DNA of 64,000 nucleotides, from contig CAVWGP010000012.1 of NCBI GenBank assembly GCA_963754645.1, forward strand, positions 124,001 to 188,000, read 5' to 3'. The stretch comes from CAVWGP01 sp963754645 (GTDB taxonomy: Bacteria > Pseudomonadota > Alphaproteobacteria > Bin65). Below the pieces are notes generated by a model. It searched no databases, had not been told where the DNA came from, and saw only the letters and a program-made list of their open reading frames with translations. Position numbers and translations under genes: made by a program. This document shows positions 17,641-26,860 of this stretch, in pieces. The first letter of the stretch is position 1, and each line of letters opens with the position of its first letter.

Positions 17641-19788
17641 CTAGCCGCGCGGCCGTTCGACGACGGCGACAACCTTCTGGCTGCGCAGCGCAGCGATGAT
17701 GGTCGTCAGATGCTTCAGGTCGCGCACCTGAACGTCGATCAGCATATCGAAAAAATCGGTGTCGCGGCTGGTGAAACGCAGGTTGCTGATATTGCCCTCG
17801 CTCTTGCCGATCAGCGTGGTGATGGCGCCGAGCGCGCCCGGCTCGTTGTTCACCGTCAGGTGCAGGCGCCCGACATAGCCCATGTCGCCCGGCTCCTCGG
17901 GCCATGCGACGTTGAGCCAGCGTTCGGGCTGCTCGACCAGGGCTTCGAGCGATTCGCAATCGATCGTGTGCACCGTGACGCCCTTGCCCGTCGTCACGAT
18001 GCCGACGATGCGCTCGCCCGGCAGCGGGTGGCAGCAGCCGGCGAAATGCACCGCCATGCCCGGGATCAGGCCCTTGAGCTGGATGGCACCCTTGCCCTTG
18101 GCCGGCTTGCGCGGACGCTTGGCCGGATCGGCCCGCTTGCGCGACAAGGTATCGCGCGCCACGGTGGCATTGGGGAAGATCGCCTGCGCCACGTCGCGCG
18201 CCGAAATATTGCCCTCGCCCACCATGGCGGCGAGATCGTCGGGCGTCGGCGCGCTGAACTGGCGTAGCGCCGGTTCGAGCGACTTCATCGCAAAGGTCTC
18301 GCCGCGCTGCTGGAAGGCCTTCTCGATCATCGCCTTGCCGAGATCGAGATATTCGTGGCGCTGGCGCTGGCGGATGAAGCGGCGGATGCGCGCGCGCGCC
18401 TTGCCGGTGACGACGAAGCGCTCCCATTCCGGCGACGGGGTCTGCGCCTTCGAGGTGACGATCTCGACCTGGTCGCCGTTCTTGAGCGCGGTGCGCAACG
18501 GCACCATGCGGCCGTTGATCTTGGCGCCGACGCAAGTGTCGCCGATCTGCGAATGCACGGCGTAGGCGAAATCGACCGGCGTCGAGCCGCGCGGCAGTTC
18601 GAACAGATCGCCATGCGGCGTGAAGCAGAACACCTTGTCCTGGAACATCTCGAGCCGCGTGTGCTCGAGAAACTCCTCGGGATCGGCGCCTTGCTCGAGA
18701 ATGTCGAGCAGGCCGCGCAGCCAGCGATATTGGTCGCTGTCGGCGCCCGCCATGTTCTGCTTGTATTGCCAATGCGCGGCGAGGCCGACTTCGGCGAATT
18801 GATGCATCTCCTCGGTGCGGATTTGCACTTCGATGCGATGGCCGCCCGGGCCGAAGATGCCGGTGTGCAGCGAGCGGTAGCCGTTCTGCTTCGGCAGGCT
18901 GATGAAATCCTTGAAGCGGCCGGGCACGACGCGGTATTTGCCGTGAATGATGCCGAGCGCGTGGTAGCAGTCCGCCAAGCTCTTGACCACGACGCGAAAC
19001 GCCATGATGTCCGACAATTGCTCGAACTCGACGGCTTTCTGCTGCATCTTGCGCCAGATCGAATAGGGCGTCTTGCTGCGGCCCGAAATCTTGGCTTCGA
19101 CGCCGCCTTCCTTCACCAGCTCTTCGAGCGCGGCGATGATGCGCGGCACGAAATCGCCGCCGCGCTCGGTGAGGAAATCGAGGCGCTTGACGACCGAATC
19201 GCGGCCGTCGGGATTGATCTCGGCGAACGCCAGGTCCTGCAGCTCCTCCTGGAAGTCGCGCATGCCGATGCGCTCGGCCAGCGGCGCGTAGATTTCCAGC
19301 GTCTCGCGCGCGATGCGCCGGCGCTTGTCCTCGTTCTTGATGTAGCGCAGCGTGCGCATGTTGTGCAGCCGGTCGGCGAGCTTGATGAGCAGGACCCTGA
19401 GGTCGGCCGACATCGCCAGCAGGAACTTGCGGAAATTCTCGGCCTGGGTTTCCTCGCGCGATTGCAGCTCGATGCGCGACAGCTTGGTCACGCCGTCGAC
19501 GAGCTTCGCCACCTCGGCGCCGAAGCTTTGCTCGATCTGCGCCAACGTCGCCGCGGTGTCCTCGACGGTGTCGTGCAGCAGCGCCGTCACGATGGTTGCG
19601 GTGTCGAGACGGTATCGGGTGAGGATGCCGGCGACTTCGAGCGGATGCGCGAAATAGGGATCACCGCTCGCCCGGGTTTGCGTGCCGTGCGCCTTGATCG
19701 AAAATACGTAGGCGCGATTGATCAGGTCTTCGTCGGCGTCGGGATCGTAGGCCTTGACCTTCTCGATCAGCTCATACTGGCGCAGCAT
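17641..19788 (-). CDS. rsh: Bifunctional (p)ppGpp synthetase/hydrolase (RelA/SpoT homologue)
   Basis: The 715-residue stringent-response enzyme has the complete domain order. The HD hydrolase domain has HPLEVAGILTRYR and ALLHDTVEDT. The synthetase domain has GRSKTPYSIWRKM and the HRIEVQIRTEEMHQFAE block. A TGS domain (VFCFTPHGDLFELPRGSTPV) and a C-terminal ACT domain (LTVNNEPGALGAITTLIG) follow. Both catalytic halves look intact, as expected for the single Rsh of alphaproteobacteria. It lies 149 bases downstream of rpoZ; that gap carries imperfect GC-rich tandem repeats (GGGCCGCCGTGCGGCG-like, 19822–19862). Confidence 0.95.
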   Translation of the reverse strand: MLRQYELIEKVKAYDPDADEDLINRAYVFSIKAHGTQTRASGDPYFAHPLEVAGILTRYRLDTATIVTALLHDTVEDTAATLAQIEQSFGAEVAKLVDGVTKLSRIELQSREETQAENFRKFLLAMSADLRVLLIKLADRLHNMRTLRYIKNEDKRRRIARETLEIYAPLAERIGMRDFQEELQDLAFAEINPDGRDSVVKRLDFLTERGGDFVPRIIAALEELVKEGGVEAKISGRSKTPYSIWRKMQQKAVEFEQLSDIMAFRVVVKSLADCYHALGIIHGKYRVVPGRFKDFISLPKQNGYRSLHTGIFGPGGHRIEVQIRTEEMHQFAEVGLAAHWQYKQNMAGADSDQYRWLRGLLDILEQGADPEEFLEHTRLEMFQDKVFCFTPHGDLFELPRGSTPVDFAYAVHSQIGDTCVGAKINGRMVPLRTALKNGDQVEIVTSKAQTPSPEWERFVVTGKARARIRRFIRQRQRHEYLDLGKAMIEKAFQQRGETFAMKSLEPALRQFSAPTPDDLAAMVGEGNISARDVAQAIFPNATVARDTLSRKRADPAKRPRKPAKGKGAIQLKGLIPGMAVHFAGCCHPLPGERIVGIVTTGKGVTVHTIDCESLEALVEQPERWLNVAWPEEPGDMGYVGRLHLTVNNEPGALGAITTLIGKSEGNISNLRFTSRDTDFFDMLIDVQVRDLKHLTTIIAALRSQKVVAVVERPRG

Positions 19789-19937
19789 GGCGGCTCACCC
19801 GGCCCGCCCTGCCGAGCGGGCCGCCGTGCGGCGGGGCGCCCTGCGGCGGGCCGCCGTGCGGCGCCGCACCAGGCACAATCCAACGCGTCGATGGCGGAAC
19901 CAGCGCGGGCCGCAACCGGCGCTCGTGCCGCGCGTGC

Positions 19938-20336
19938 TCATTCTTCGACGGTGTCTTCCGCGACGGCTTCGTCGACTTCGGCCTCGGCCTCTTCGCGGCT
20001 TTCCTTGGTTTCGCGCGCGGCCTGCTGCATCGACTCGACCGTGGCCAGGATCGCCGACTCTTCCTTGAGCGCGTCGATCGCCTCGACGTCTTCTTCCAGA
20101 TCTTCCTGCGGCTTCTCTTTTTGCAAGCCGAGCACGAGCTTTTCGCGCAGCTCGCTCAGCTTCAACGTTTCTTCGGCGATTTCGCGCAGCGCGATGACGG
20201 GGTTCTTGTCGTTGTCGCGGTCGAGGGTTTCCGGCGCACCCGACGCGATGTCGCGCGCCCGTTGGGCTGCAATCATGACCAGTTCAAATCGATTCGGTAT
20301 CTTGGTGATGCAATCTTCGACAGTGACGCGCGCCAT
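19938..20336 (-). CDS. rpoZ: DNA-directed RNA polymerase omega subunit
   Basis: Omega subunit, 132 residues, beginning MARVTVEDCITKIPNRFELV followed by AAQRARDIASGA and NDKNPVIALREIAEET, the conserved core. The C-terminal third is a long acidic extension rich in E, D and A, common in alphaproteobacteria. It is immediately upstream of rsh, the conserved linkage between omega and the stringent response. A good sigma70-type promoter lies just upstream. Confidence 0.95.
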   Translation of the reverse strand: MARVTVEDCITKIPNRFELVMIAAQRARDIASGAPETLDRDNDKNPVIALREIAEETLKLSELREKLVLGLQKEKPQEDLEEDVEAIDALKEESAILATVESMQQAARETKESREEAEAEVDEAVAEDTVEE

Positions 20337-20383
20337 TGAACGCTCGCTCCAACCGGTTTCAAGAAGGTTTCTAGAGAACCGTC

Positions 20384-20412
20384 TATATAGGCACCATGGC
20401 GGAAAAAAGCAA
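20384..20412 (-). promoter_or_regulatory. Candidate sigma70 promoter for rpoZ
   Basis: On the minus strand TTGCTT (20412–20407) and TATATA (20389–20384) are separated by exactly 17 bases, 47 bases upstream of the rpoZ start. This is the best promoter match seen in the housekeeping run and suggests rpoZ–rsh can be transcribed apart from folK. Confidence 0.6.
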
Positions 20413-20432
20413 CCTTGGCCGCAATCGGGCTC

Positions 20433-20930
20433 TCACCCGTCCAGAGGCTCGGCCAAGGCGGTTTTGGGCAGGGCGGCGATGAGTTCGGCGACCGGCCGGC
20501 CGCTTGCCGGGTGCCGCCAATCCGGGGCGATTTCGGCCAGCGGCAAGAGCACGAAGGCCCGCTCGGCCAGGCGAGGGTGCGGCAGGATGGGGCCGGACGG
20601 ATCGGCCGCGATCCGGCCGTCGAAATCGAGCAGGTCGATATCCAAGGTCCTCGGAGCATTGACCAAGCGGCGGCTACGCCCGAATTCGGCCTCGATCCGA
20701 TGCAGCGCGGCCAGAAGGTCGCCGGGCGCGAGGGCCGTTTCGATTTCGGCCACGGCGTTGACGTATTCCGGCTCGGCGGGGTCGGGCCAAGCCGGCGAGC
20801 GGTAAAAGCGCGATCGGCGCCGCACGTCGATGCCCACGGCCTGGAGCGCCAGGATCGCGGCGCTCAAGGTATCGGCGGGCGCCCCGGCCTTGCTCGCCAA
20901 ATTCGCGCCCAATGCGATGTAGATCGTCAT
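20433..20930 (-). CDS. folK: 2-amino-4-hydroxy-6-hydroxymethyldihydropteridine diphosphokinase
   Basis: HPPK of folate synthesis. MTIYIALGANLASKAG opens the domain. SRFYRSPAWPDPAEPEYVNAV and the signature RTLDIDLLDFDGR follow, with LPHPRLAERAFVLLPLAEIAP at the end. I start at the ATG at 20930, where homology begins; an ATG at 20951 would add seven residues. It precedes rpoZ and is divergent from the NYN-domain gene. Confidence 0.93.
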   Translation of the reverse strand: MTIYIALGANLASKAGAPADTLSAAILALQAVGIDVRRRSRFYRSPAWPDPAEPEYVNAVAEIETALAPGDLLAALHRIEAEFGRSRRLVNAPRTLDIDLLDFDGRIAADPSGPILPHPRLAERAFVLLPLAEIAPDWRHPASGRPVAELIAALPKTALAEPLDG

Positions 20931-21071
20931 GGGCGGCGCGGCCTCCCCCACCTACCGGCTTGCGGCCCGCGAAAAACGCAACTAAGACCAACCCATCGCG
21001 GGAAGCGCAGCTGGGCATTTGATCGCTTCGGCACCAGCATATTGCATGAGAGAATTTTAACGGAGCCCTCC

Positions 21072-21680
21072 ATGGCGAACGCCCACAAGCTTTACAAGGA
21101 CGAAAAGCTCGCAATCTTCATCGACGGCGCCAATCTCTACAATGCGGCGCGCACGCTCGGTTTCGACATCGACTATCGCAAGCTGCTCGAATTTTTCGCG
21201 GACCGCGCCCGCGTGCTGCGTGCGTTTTATTACACCGCCATCATCGAGGACCAGGATTATTCGCCGCTCCGGCCGCTGGTCGATTGGCTCGATTACAACG
21301 GCTATTCGCTGGTCACCAAGCCGGCCAAGGAATTCACCGACGCCGCCGGGCGGCGCAAGGTGAAGGGCAACATGGACGTCGAGCTCGCGGTCGATGTCAT
21401 GGAAACATCGGGCCATGTCGATCACATCGTGCTGTTCTCGGGCGATGGCGATTTTCGCCGCTTGGTCGAGGCGGTGCAGCGCCGCGGCGTCCGCGTGACG
21501 GTGGTCAGCTCGATCAAGACCCAGCCGCCCATGGTCGCCGACGAGTTGCGGCGCCAGGCCGACATCTTCGTCGACCTGACCGATTTGGCGCCGTTTATCT
21601 CGCGCGCCAATTCGCCCAATCGCCAATCCGGCGGGCCGCGCGAGCCGGCCCTGGCGGGCCCGGACGATCAGCGCTACTAG
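21072..21680 (+). CDS. NYN-domain (LabA/DUF88-like) PIN-fold protein
   Basis: A 202-residue NYN-domain protein. FIDGANLYNAARTLGFDIDY carries the first conserved aspartate, GNMDVELAVDVM the second, and HIVLFSGDGDFRRLVEAVQ the third acidic cluster, the arrangement expected for a PIN-like metal-dependent ribonuclease. Start is the ATG preceded by GGAG. In many alphaproteobacteria this gene lies near rpoZ and smpB. The RNA substrate is unknown. The next gene starts two bases after its stop. Confidence 0.88.
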   Translation: MANAHKLYKDEKLAIFIDGANLYNAARTLGFDIDYRKLLEFFADRARVLRAFYYTAIIEDQDYSPLRPLVDWLDYNGYSLVTKPAKEFTDAAGRRKVKGNMDVELAVDVMETSGHVDHIVLFSGDGDFRRLVEAVQRRGVRVTVVSSIKTQPPMVADELRRQADIFVDLTDLAPFISRANSPNRQSGGPREPALAGPDDQRY

Positions 21681-21682
21681 GC

Positions 21683-22336
21683 GTGCCGCGAGCGAGCGCG
21701 CCGGCGGAGCCGGCCTCCGATTGCGCGCTGTGTCCGCGGCTCGCCGGGTTCCGCCGCGCCAATCGCGGCCTCTTTCCGGATTTTTTCAACGCGCCGGTGC
21801 CGCCCTTCGGCCCGCTTGAGGCCCGTTTGCTCATCGTCGGCCTGGCGCCCGGCCTCAAGGGCGCGAACCGCACGGGGCGGCCCTTCACCGGCGACTATGC
21901 CGGCGATTTGCTCTACGCCACGCTCGGCAAGTTCGGCTTTGCGCAAGGCGCCTACGACAAGCGCCGCGATGACGGCTTGGCTCTGCGCGATGCGCGCGTC
22001 ACCAACGCCGTGCGCTGCGTGCCGCCGGAGAACAAGCCGACGCCGGCCGAGGCGGCGGCGTGCCGGAGCTTTCTGGCCGGCGAGATCGCCGCGATGCCGC
22101 GCCTTCGCATCGTCCTCGCCCTCGGGCACATCGCCCACAAGGCCGTGCTCGCGACCCTCGCGGAGCGCCAAGCGGCATGGCCGTTCCGGCACGGCGCCAT
22201 TCACGCCCTGCCGCGCGGCCCCGCCCTCGCCGATTCCTACCATTGCTCGCGCTACAACACGAACACCGGCGTGCTGACCGAGGCGATGTTCGAAGCGGTG
22301 TTCCGCGGCGTCCGGGACGCGATCGGGCGGGGGTAG
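21683..22336 (+). CDS. Uracil-DNA glycosylase, family 5 (UDGb-like)
   Basis: A 217-residue uracil-DNA glycosylase superfamily protein. Motif A is GLAPGLKGANRTGRPFTGD and the C-terminal motif is SYHCSRYNTNTG, the pattern of family 5 (UdgB) enzymes, which act on uracil, hypoxanthine and related lesions. N-terminal cysteines (DCALCPRL) and later cysteines around RCVPPENK fit the Fe–S cluster of family 4/5 enzymes. The GTG at 21683 is two bases after the NYN-gene stop, so it is probably co-transcribed. Confidence 0.85.
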   Translation: MPRASAPAEPASDCALCPRLAGFRRANRGLFPDFFNAPVPPFGPLEARLLIVGLAPGLKGANRTGRPFTGDYAGDLLYATLGKFGFAQGAYDKRRDDGLALRDARVTNAVRCVPPENKPTPAEAAACRSFLAGEIAAMPRLRIVLALGHIAHKAVLATLAERQAAWPFRHGAIHALPRGPALADSYHCSRYNTNTGVLTEAMFEAVFRGVRDAIGRG

Positions 22337-22344
22337 CGCAGATT

Positions 22345-22791
22345 TCTCACGGCACGCGATCGCCTTGCATCTTGCGCCTTGCGTTTCTCAAGCGTGATCG
22401 CAACTTGCAGAACCAGGGCAGCCGCAGGCTGCCCCTACGCGATGTCGTCGCGGCGTAGGGGCACGCGGCGCGTGCCCTCGGGACAAAGGCCGATGATCGT
22501 CGGGAGGAAATTCGGAGATGCATCGACCCGCGCGGTCGATCTGTGAGATTTCCGGGTCAGCGCGCCTATCCGCCCGGCCGCCACCCGAAGATGCTCAAGA
22601 TGCTCAAGATGCTCATCCGGTCATTCGAGCACCTTCGGGAATCATTGGATTTTTTTTCGCGCGGCTTTTTTCATAATCCGGGTCCCGGCGCAGTTAAGCC
22701 ATTGATTCGCCCGAAGATGCTCATTTCGGCGAATTTTCCTGATGCACAAACATGAGCATCTTGAGCACCTTCGCGAATCATTGGGTTTTTT
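22345..22791 (+). repeat. Composite noncoding repeat, copy A
   Basis: The gap after the uracil-DNA glycosylase gene holds no credible gene. It aligns, in inverted orientation, with 60637–60930. Conserved pieces in order are CGCAACTTGC-GAACC; hairpin GGGCAGCC/GGCTGCCC (22416–22434); hairpin GGGCACGC/GCGTGCCC (22459–22477); GCATCGACCCGCGCGG; then modules CCCGAAGATGCTC … GAGCACCTTCGGG followed by AATCATTGG and a T-run (T8 at 22650). Copy A carries the last module twice (22584–22657 and 22711–22791). Confidence 0.75.
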
Positions 22792-22807
22792 GCCGCCGCG
22801 TCCCGCT

Positions 22808-23909
22808 CTATCCCCAGACCTCGCGCGCCACCGTGCCAACAAGTTCCAGCTTGCGCTTCTGGTCGTCCTCGCCCATCGGCGCGCCGCCCACCGTGGTGCC
22901 GAAGCCGCATTGCGGGCTCACCGCGAGGCGCTCCGCGGGAATGAATTTCGTCGCTTCCTCGATGCGCCGCTTGATCGCGCCGCGATCCTCCAATTGCGCC
23001 GTCTTGCTGCTGACCAGGCCGAGGACGACGCATTTGCTTTTCGGCAGGTGGCGCAGCGGCGCGAAACTGCCGGCGCGCTCGGAATCGTATTCGAGCAGGA
23101 ACACGTCGGCCGCGACGCCGCCGAACAATTTCTCCGCCGCCGGCTCGTAGCTGCCGCTGCCGATCCAGTGGCCGCGAAAATTGCCGCGGCACAGATGCAT
23201 GCCGACCGTCATGCCCGCCGGCCGCCCCGCGATCGCGGCATTGGCGACGGCGATGTAGCGGTCGAGCAGCTGGCGCCAATCCCAACCCCAGCGCGCGACG
23301 CGGTCCTGGATCGCGGGATCGCACAGCAACGCCATCGGCACTTCGTCGAGTTGCAGATAGGTCAGGCCCAGGCGGCCGAGCTCGGCGATTTCGGCGCGGT
23401 AGACGGCGACGAGATCGGCCCAGAATTTTTCGTCGTCGGGATAAACGCTGCGGTCGATGCCCTCGGGGCCGCGAAAGAAATGGATCACCGCCGGCGACGG
23501 CAGCGTGATCTTGACCGGGCGGTTGCGCGATCTTGCGCATGAATTCGAATTCGCCCGTGGCGATGCCCGCGCTGCGCCGGATCGGCGCTTCGGCGTGCGG
23601 CACCGGCACTGAGACGCCCGCTTCCTTCTCGTTCATGAAATCGAATTCGGTGTCCTTGTGGACGAGGCCGTCCACCGCGTCGACGAAACCGGCGAACCAC
23701 GAGCGTCGGCGGAATTCGCCGTCGGTGACGGCGCCCAGGCCGGCGGCCTCCTGCATCGCGACGGCGCCGCGGATCGCCTCGTCCTGGATGCGCGCGAAGG
23801 CCGCTTTGTCGATCGTGCCGGCGGCGAGCGCCTTGTAGCCGTCCTTCAGCGCGCGCGGGCGCAGCAGGCTGCCGATATGGTCGGCGCGGCAAATGGGGCT
23901 GGTCGCCAT
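22808..23909 (-). CDS. MetE-like cobalamin-independent methyltransferase, frameshifted
   Basis: A stand-alone homologue of the C-terminal catalytic half of methionine synthase MetE, about 366 residues. The N-terminal part has ADHIGSLLRP and AVTDGEFRRRSWF. The C-terminal part has YLQLDEVPMALL and the zinc-site motifs HLCRGN, EYDSERAG and SPQCGFGTT. The halves are in different frames, joined near 23525 by one extra base; read through it the sequence is family-like (RPVKITLPSPAV). Such short forms transfer methyl groups from varied donors, so homocysteine methylation is only one possibility. It is followed upstream by a CoA-ligase-like gene 18 bases away. Confidence 0.8.
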
Positions 23910-23926
23910 TGTTTTCGTTCTCCTGT

Positions 23927-25263
23927 TTAGCGTTTGTCGACGAAGCGCGGCGCCTTGACCGCTTTTTCGAATTCGGCGGCCAAGGTCCCCGCCGGCAGCG
24001 CTTCGACATCGCAGGTTTGTTCGAAAATCCGTTTGAGCGCCGATGCGAGATCGCGCAACACCGCGCCGGGCTCGGCGCCGCGCCGCAGTTCGACGAGGAT
24101 GCGCAGCCGGTCGAGCCCGTCCGCCGCCGTGATCGCCTCGGCCTTGAAATCCAGCACGCTCGGCTGGACGAACATGAAATCCTCGAGATCGCCGTGATTG
24201 ACGTTGACGCCGCGGACCTTGAAGAAACCCTCGGTGCGCAGCGCGTGCTCGAATAGAGGAAACACCGAGAACGGATCCTTGCCGCGCTTCTGGCGCTTCA
24301 TGCGCACGATGTCGCCGGTAAGCCAGCGCAGGAACGGCGTGATCGTGTTCGACCACAGCGGCGTCATCACCAAGGCGCCCGCCTCGCCCTCGGGCACCGG
24401 CTTGCCGGTGGCGCTGTCGATGACTTCGAGAAAGAACAGATCGGTCCACGCCACCATCGCGCCCATTCCGTCGCGCTCGATCGCCGTCATGGCGCCTTCG
24501 GTCATGCCGAAGCTGTTATAGACTTTCGCGCCCCAGCTCCGTTCCAGCTTGGCGCGTTTCGCTTCGGTGAGCGGCTCGGCGCTGACCAGCAGTTTCTTGA
24601 CGCCGAGGCCGGCGAGATCGACGCCCTCAGCCTCGGCGACATTGGCGACGTGCAGCGCGTAGCTCGGCATGGCGGCGAAAATCGTCGGGCGCAGGCTCTG
24701 GATCAGCTCGATCTGCAGCGGCGTCGGCGTCGTCGTTCCCGCGCCGGCCCACAGCGTGGCAAGCCCCTCCATTTCCGCCGAGCGCGGCGTAAGCTGGCCG
24801 ACCGGATGGATGCCCATCGGAAACGCGACATGCAACCGATCCGTGTGGGTGGCGCCGATGCAGGCCCAGGTGCGGCGGAAGGCGACGCCCAGCATGTATT
24901 TCATGTCGGTCGCCGAGCGCGGATAGAACAGCGGCTTGCCCGTGGCCCCGCCCGAGCGCCAGAATTCCACCGCCTTGTCGAAGCCGGCGATGCAGAAATC
25001 CTCGTAGAATTGCTTGGTCGAGAGCTTGCGCAACTCGTCCTTGGTCAGCACCGGAATTTTGCGCCACTCCTCGGGGTCGTCGAGCTTGCTGGAGATCGAT
25101 CGCTTCGACGCGCCGGCGCAGCAGCGGCGACTGCTCGCCGCCGCGATGGCCGGCGCTTGCGCCGGCGCTGAATGTCGTCGATCGCCTTCTGGTTCGCCGG
25201 CAGCGGCAGCGCCCAGCGCTCGGGATCGAATTCGCCGTGACCGGTCGGCCGAGTTTTTTTCAT
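23927..25263 (-). CDS. Phenylacetate-CoA-ligase-like AMP-forming enzyme, frameshifted
   Basis: An adenylate-forming enzyme of the PaaK type. Recognisable are RSGGATGKPLFYP (ATP-binding loop), YNSFGMTEGAM and LTGDIVRM, with a PaaK-like C-terminal subdomain (GVNVNHGDLEDFMF). The main frame covers 23927 to about 25089. The N-terminus is in two other frames: EQSPLLRRRVEAIDL just upstream, and the start MKKTRPTGHGEF at 25263, which has GGAAG five bases before the ATG. Two indels (near 25089 and 25150–25180) are needed. The natural acid substrate is unknown; the MetE-like and OYE-like neighbours suggest a small aromatic or O-methylated acid, which is inference. Confidence 0.75.
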
Positions 25264-25388
25264 CGCGTCTTCCCGCATCTTGCCGTCATATAGCCGTCAT
25301 CCGATGCGCGCCGCTACCTTGCCGCGCATCCGGGCCGGTGATATGTTTTAGAATTAAAATATTTAGACCTAAAGCATCAGGCTCGCCA

Positions 25389-26839
25389 ATGTGGAAACCG
25401 CCCGAGCGCATCAAGCACGCGCCCGATCCGGGCCGCGCCCCGAGCGCGGCCGAGGCGGCGCAATCGATGCTGTTCAGCCCGGTCAAGATCGGACCGCTGA
25501 CGCTCAAGCATCGCACCTGGGTGCCGGCGATGGTGCCGTGGCGCGCGACCGACGACGGCTTGGTCACCGACAACGTGCTGGACTGGTACGAGCGCTTCGC
25601 CAAGGGCCGCCCGGGCGGGCTCGTCATCGAGGCCACCGGCATCCGCGACATTCCGAGCGGGCCGCTGATGCGCATCGGCCACGACCGCTTCATTCCCGGT
25701 CTCAAGGAACTCGCCGACACGGTGCGCCGCGCCAGCGGCGGCGAGACCAAGCTTTTCATCCAGTGCATCGACTTCCTCGCGATCCGCCGCCGGCCCGAGC
25801 GCGATAAATTTTTTCAGCGCTTTCTCCGCATCACCGACCGCCACCGCGAGAATCTCGCGGCGGAAACCTGCCCGAGGCCGAGATCCGCGCCCGGCTCGCG
25901 GCCCTGCCCGACGCCGAGCTCGACGCCGTCCTCGATCCGCGCGAGCTCGAGGCGCTGCGCAGGGGCTATCGCGAGCGCGTGACCGATGTCGATCTGCCGC
26001 ATATCCGCGACTTGCCGAAGGTCTTGCCCGATCTGTTCGCCGCCGCGGCGCGGCGCGCGCAGCAGGCCGGCATCGACGGCGTCGAGCTGCACTATGCCCA
26101 CGCCTATACCATGGCCTCGTTTCTCTCGCGCACCAACGATCGCGCCGACGGCTACGGCGGCACGCCGGAACATCGCGCGCGGCTTCCGCTCGAAGTGTTC
26201 CGCCGCGTGCGCGAAGCGGTGGGCGCGGATTATCCGGTCGGCTGCCGCTATCTCAGCGACGAATGCATCGACGGCGGCAGCACGGTGGAAGACGCGCGCT
26301 TTTACGCGGTCGAGTTCGCGCGCGCCGGCATGGATTTCGTTTCGCTGTCGCGCGGCGGCAAGTTCGACGACGCCAAACAGCCCAATATCGGCGAGGCTGC
26401 CTATCCCTACACGGGACGCAGCGGCTACGAATGCATGCCGGCCTTCCTATCGGACAAATTCGGGCCGTTCGGACGCAACGTGGCGCCGGGCGCTTCGATC
26501 AGGAAAGCCGTGCGCGAGGCCGGCGCCACGACGCCCATCGTCGTCACCGGCGGCATTCACGGCTTCGCCCAGGCCGAAGGAATTCTCCAACGCGGCGAAG
26601 CCGATCTGATCGGCGCCGCGCGCCAAACCCTCGCCGATCCCGATTTCTTCCTGAAGCTCCGCCTCGGCCGCGGCGCCGAACTCCGGGTTTGCGAATACAC
26701 GAATTACTGCGAAGGCCTCGACCAGAAGCACAAGATGGTCACGTGCAAGCTGTGGGACCGCGCCGCACTGGACGAGCCCGGCGTCAAACGCTCCGACGAC
26801 GGCAAGCGCCGGACGATCGCGCCGGCCTGGAACCCGTAG
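25389..26839 (+). CDS. Old Yellow Enzyme-like NADH:flavin oxidoreductase, frameshifted
   Basis: An FMN-dependent TIM-barrel ene-reductase/demethylase of about 483 residues. The N-terminus has LFSPVKIGPLTLKHRTWVPA and the later half has GIDGVELHYAHAYTMASFLS, NDRADGYGG and IVVTGGIHGFAQAEGIL, standard OYE motifs. The first frame runs to about 25860 and the second takes over at GNLPEAEIRARL, so one indel is present. The catalytic-loop region includes an unusual insert rich in D, E and R. It is divergent from the ligase/MetE-like pair, sharing an A+T-rich promoter region (25340–25375). Confidence 0.82.
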
Positions 26840-26860
26840 AGAAGCAAATCGCGCCGGTCG

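Noticed and set aside
19822..19862. GC-rich tandem repeat between rpoZ and rsh as a regulatory array
   Set aside because: Only about two imperfect units; such sequence is common in high-GC spacers.
18355..20805. 816-codon plus-strand open frame opposite rsh and rpoZ
   Set aside because: It covers three conserved genes on the other strand and lacks any recognisable domain.
22416..22477. Possible CRISPR-like or tRNA-like unit from adjacent hairpins
   Set aside because: The hairpins are not tandemly spaced with unique spacers and do not fold as a tRNA; they match a dispersed repeat at 60802–60863 instead.
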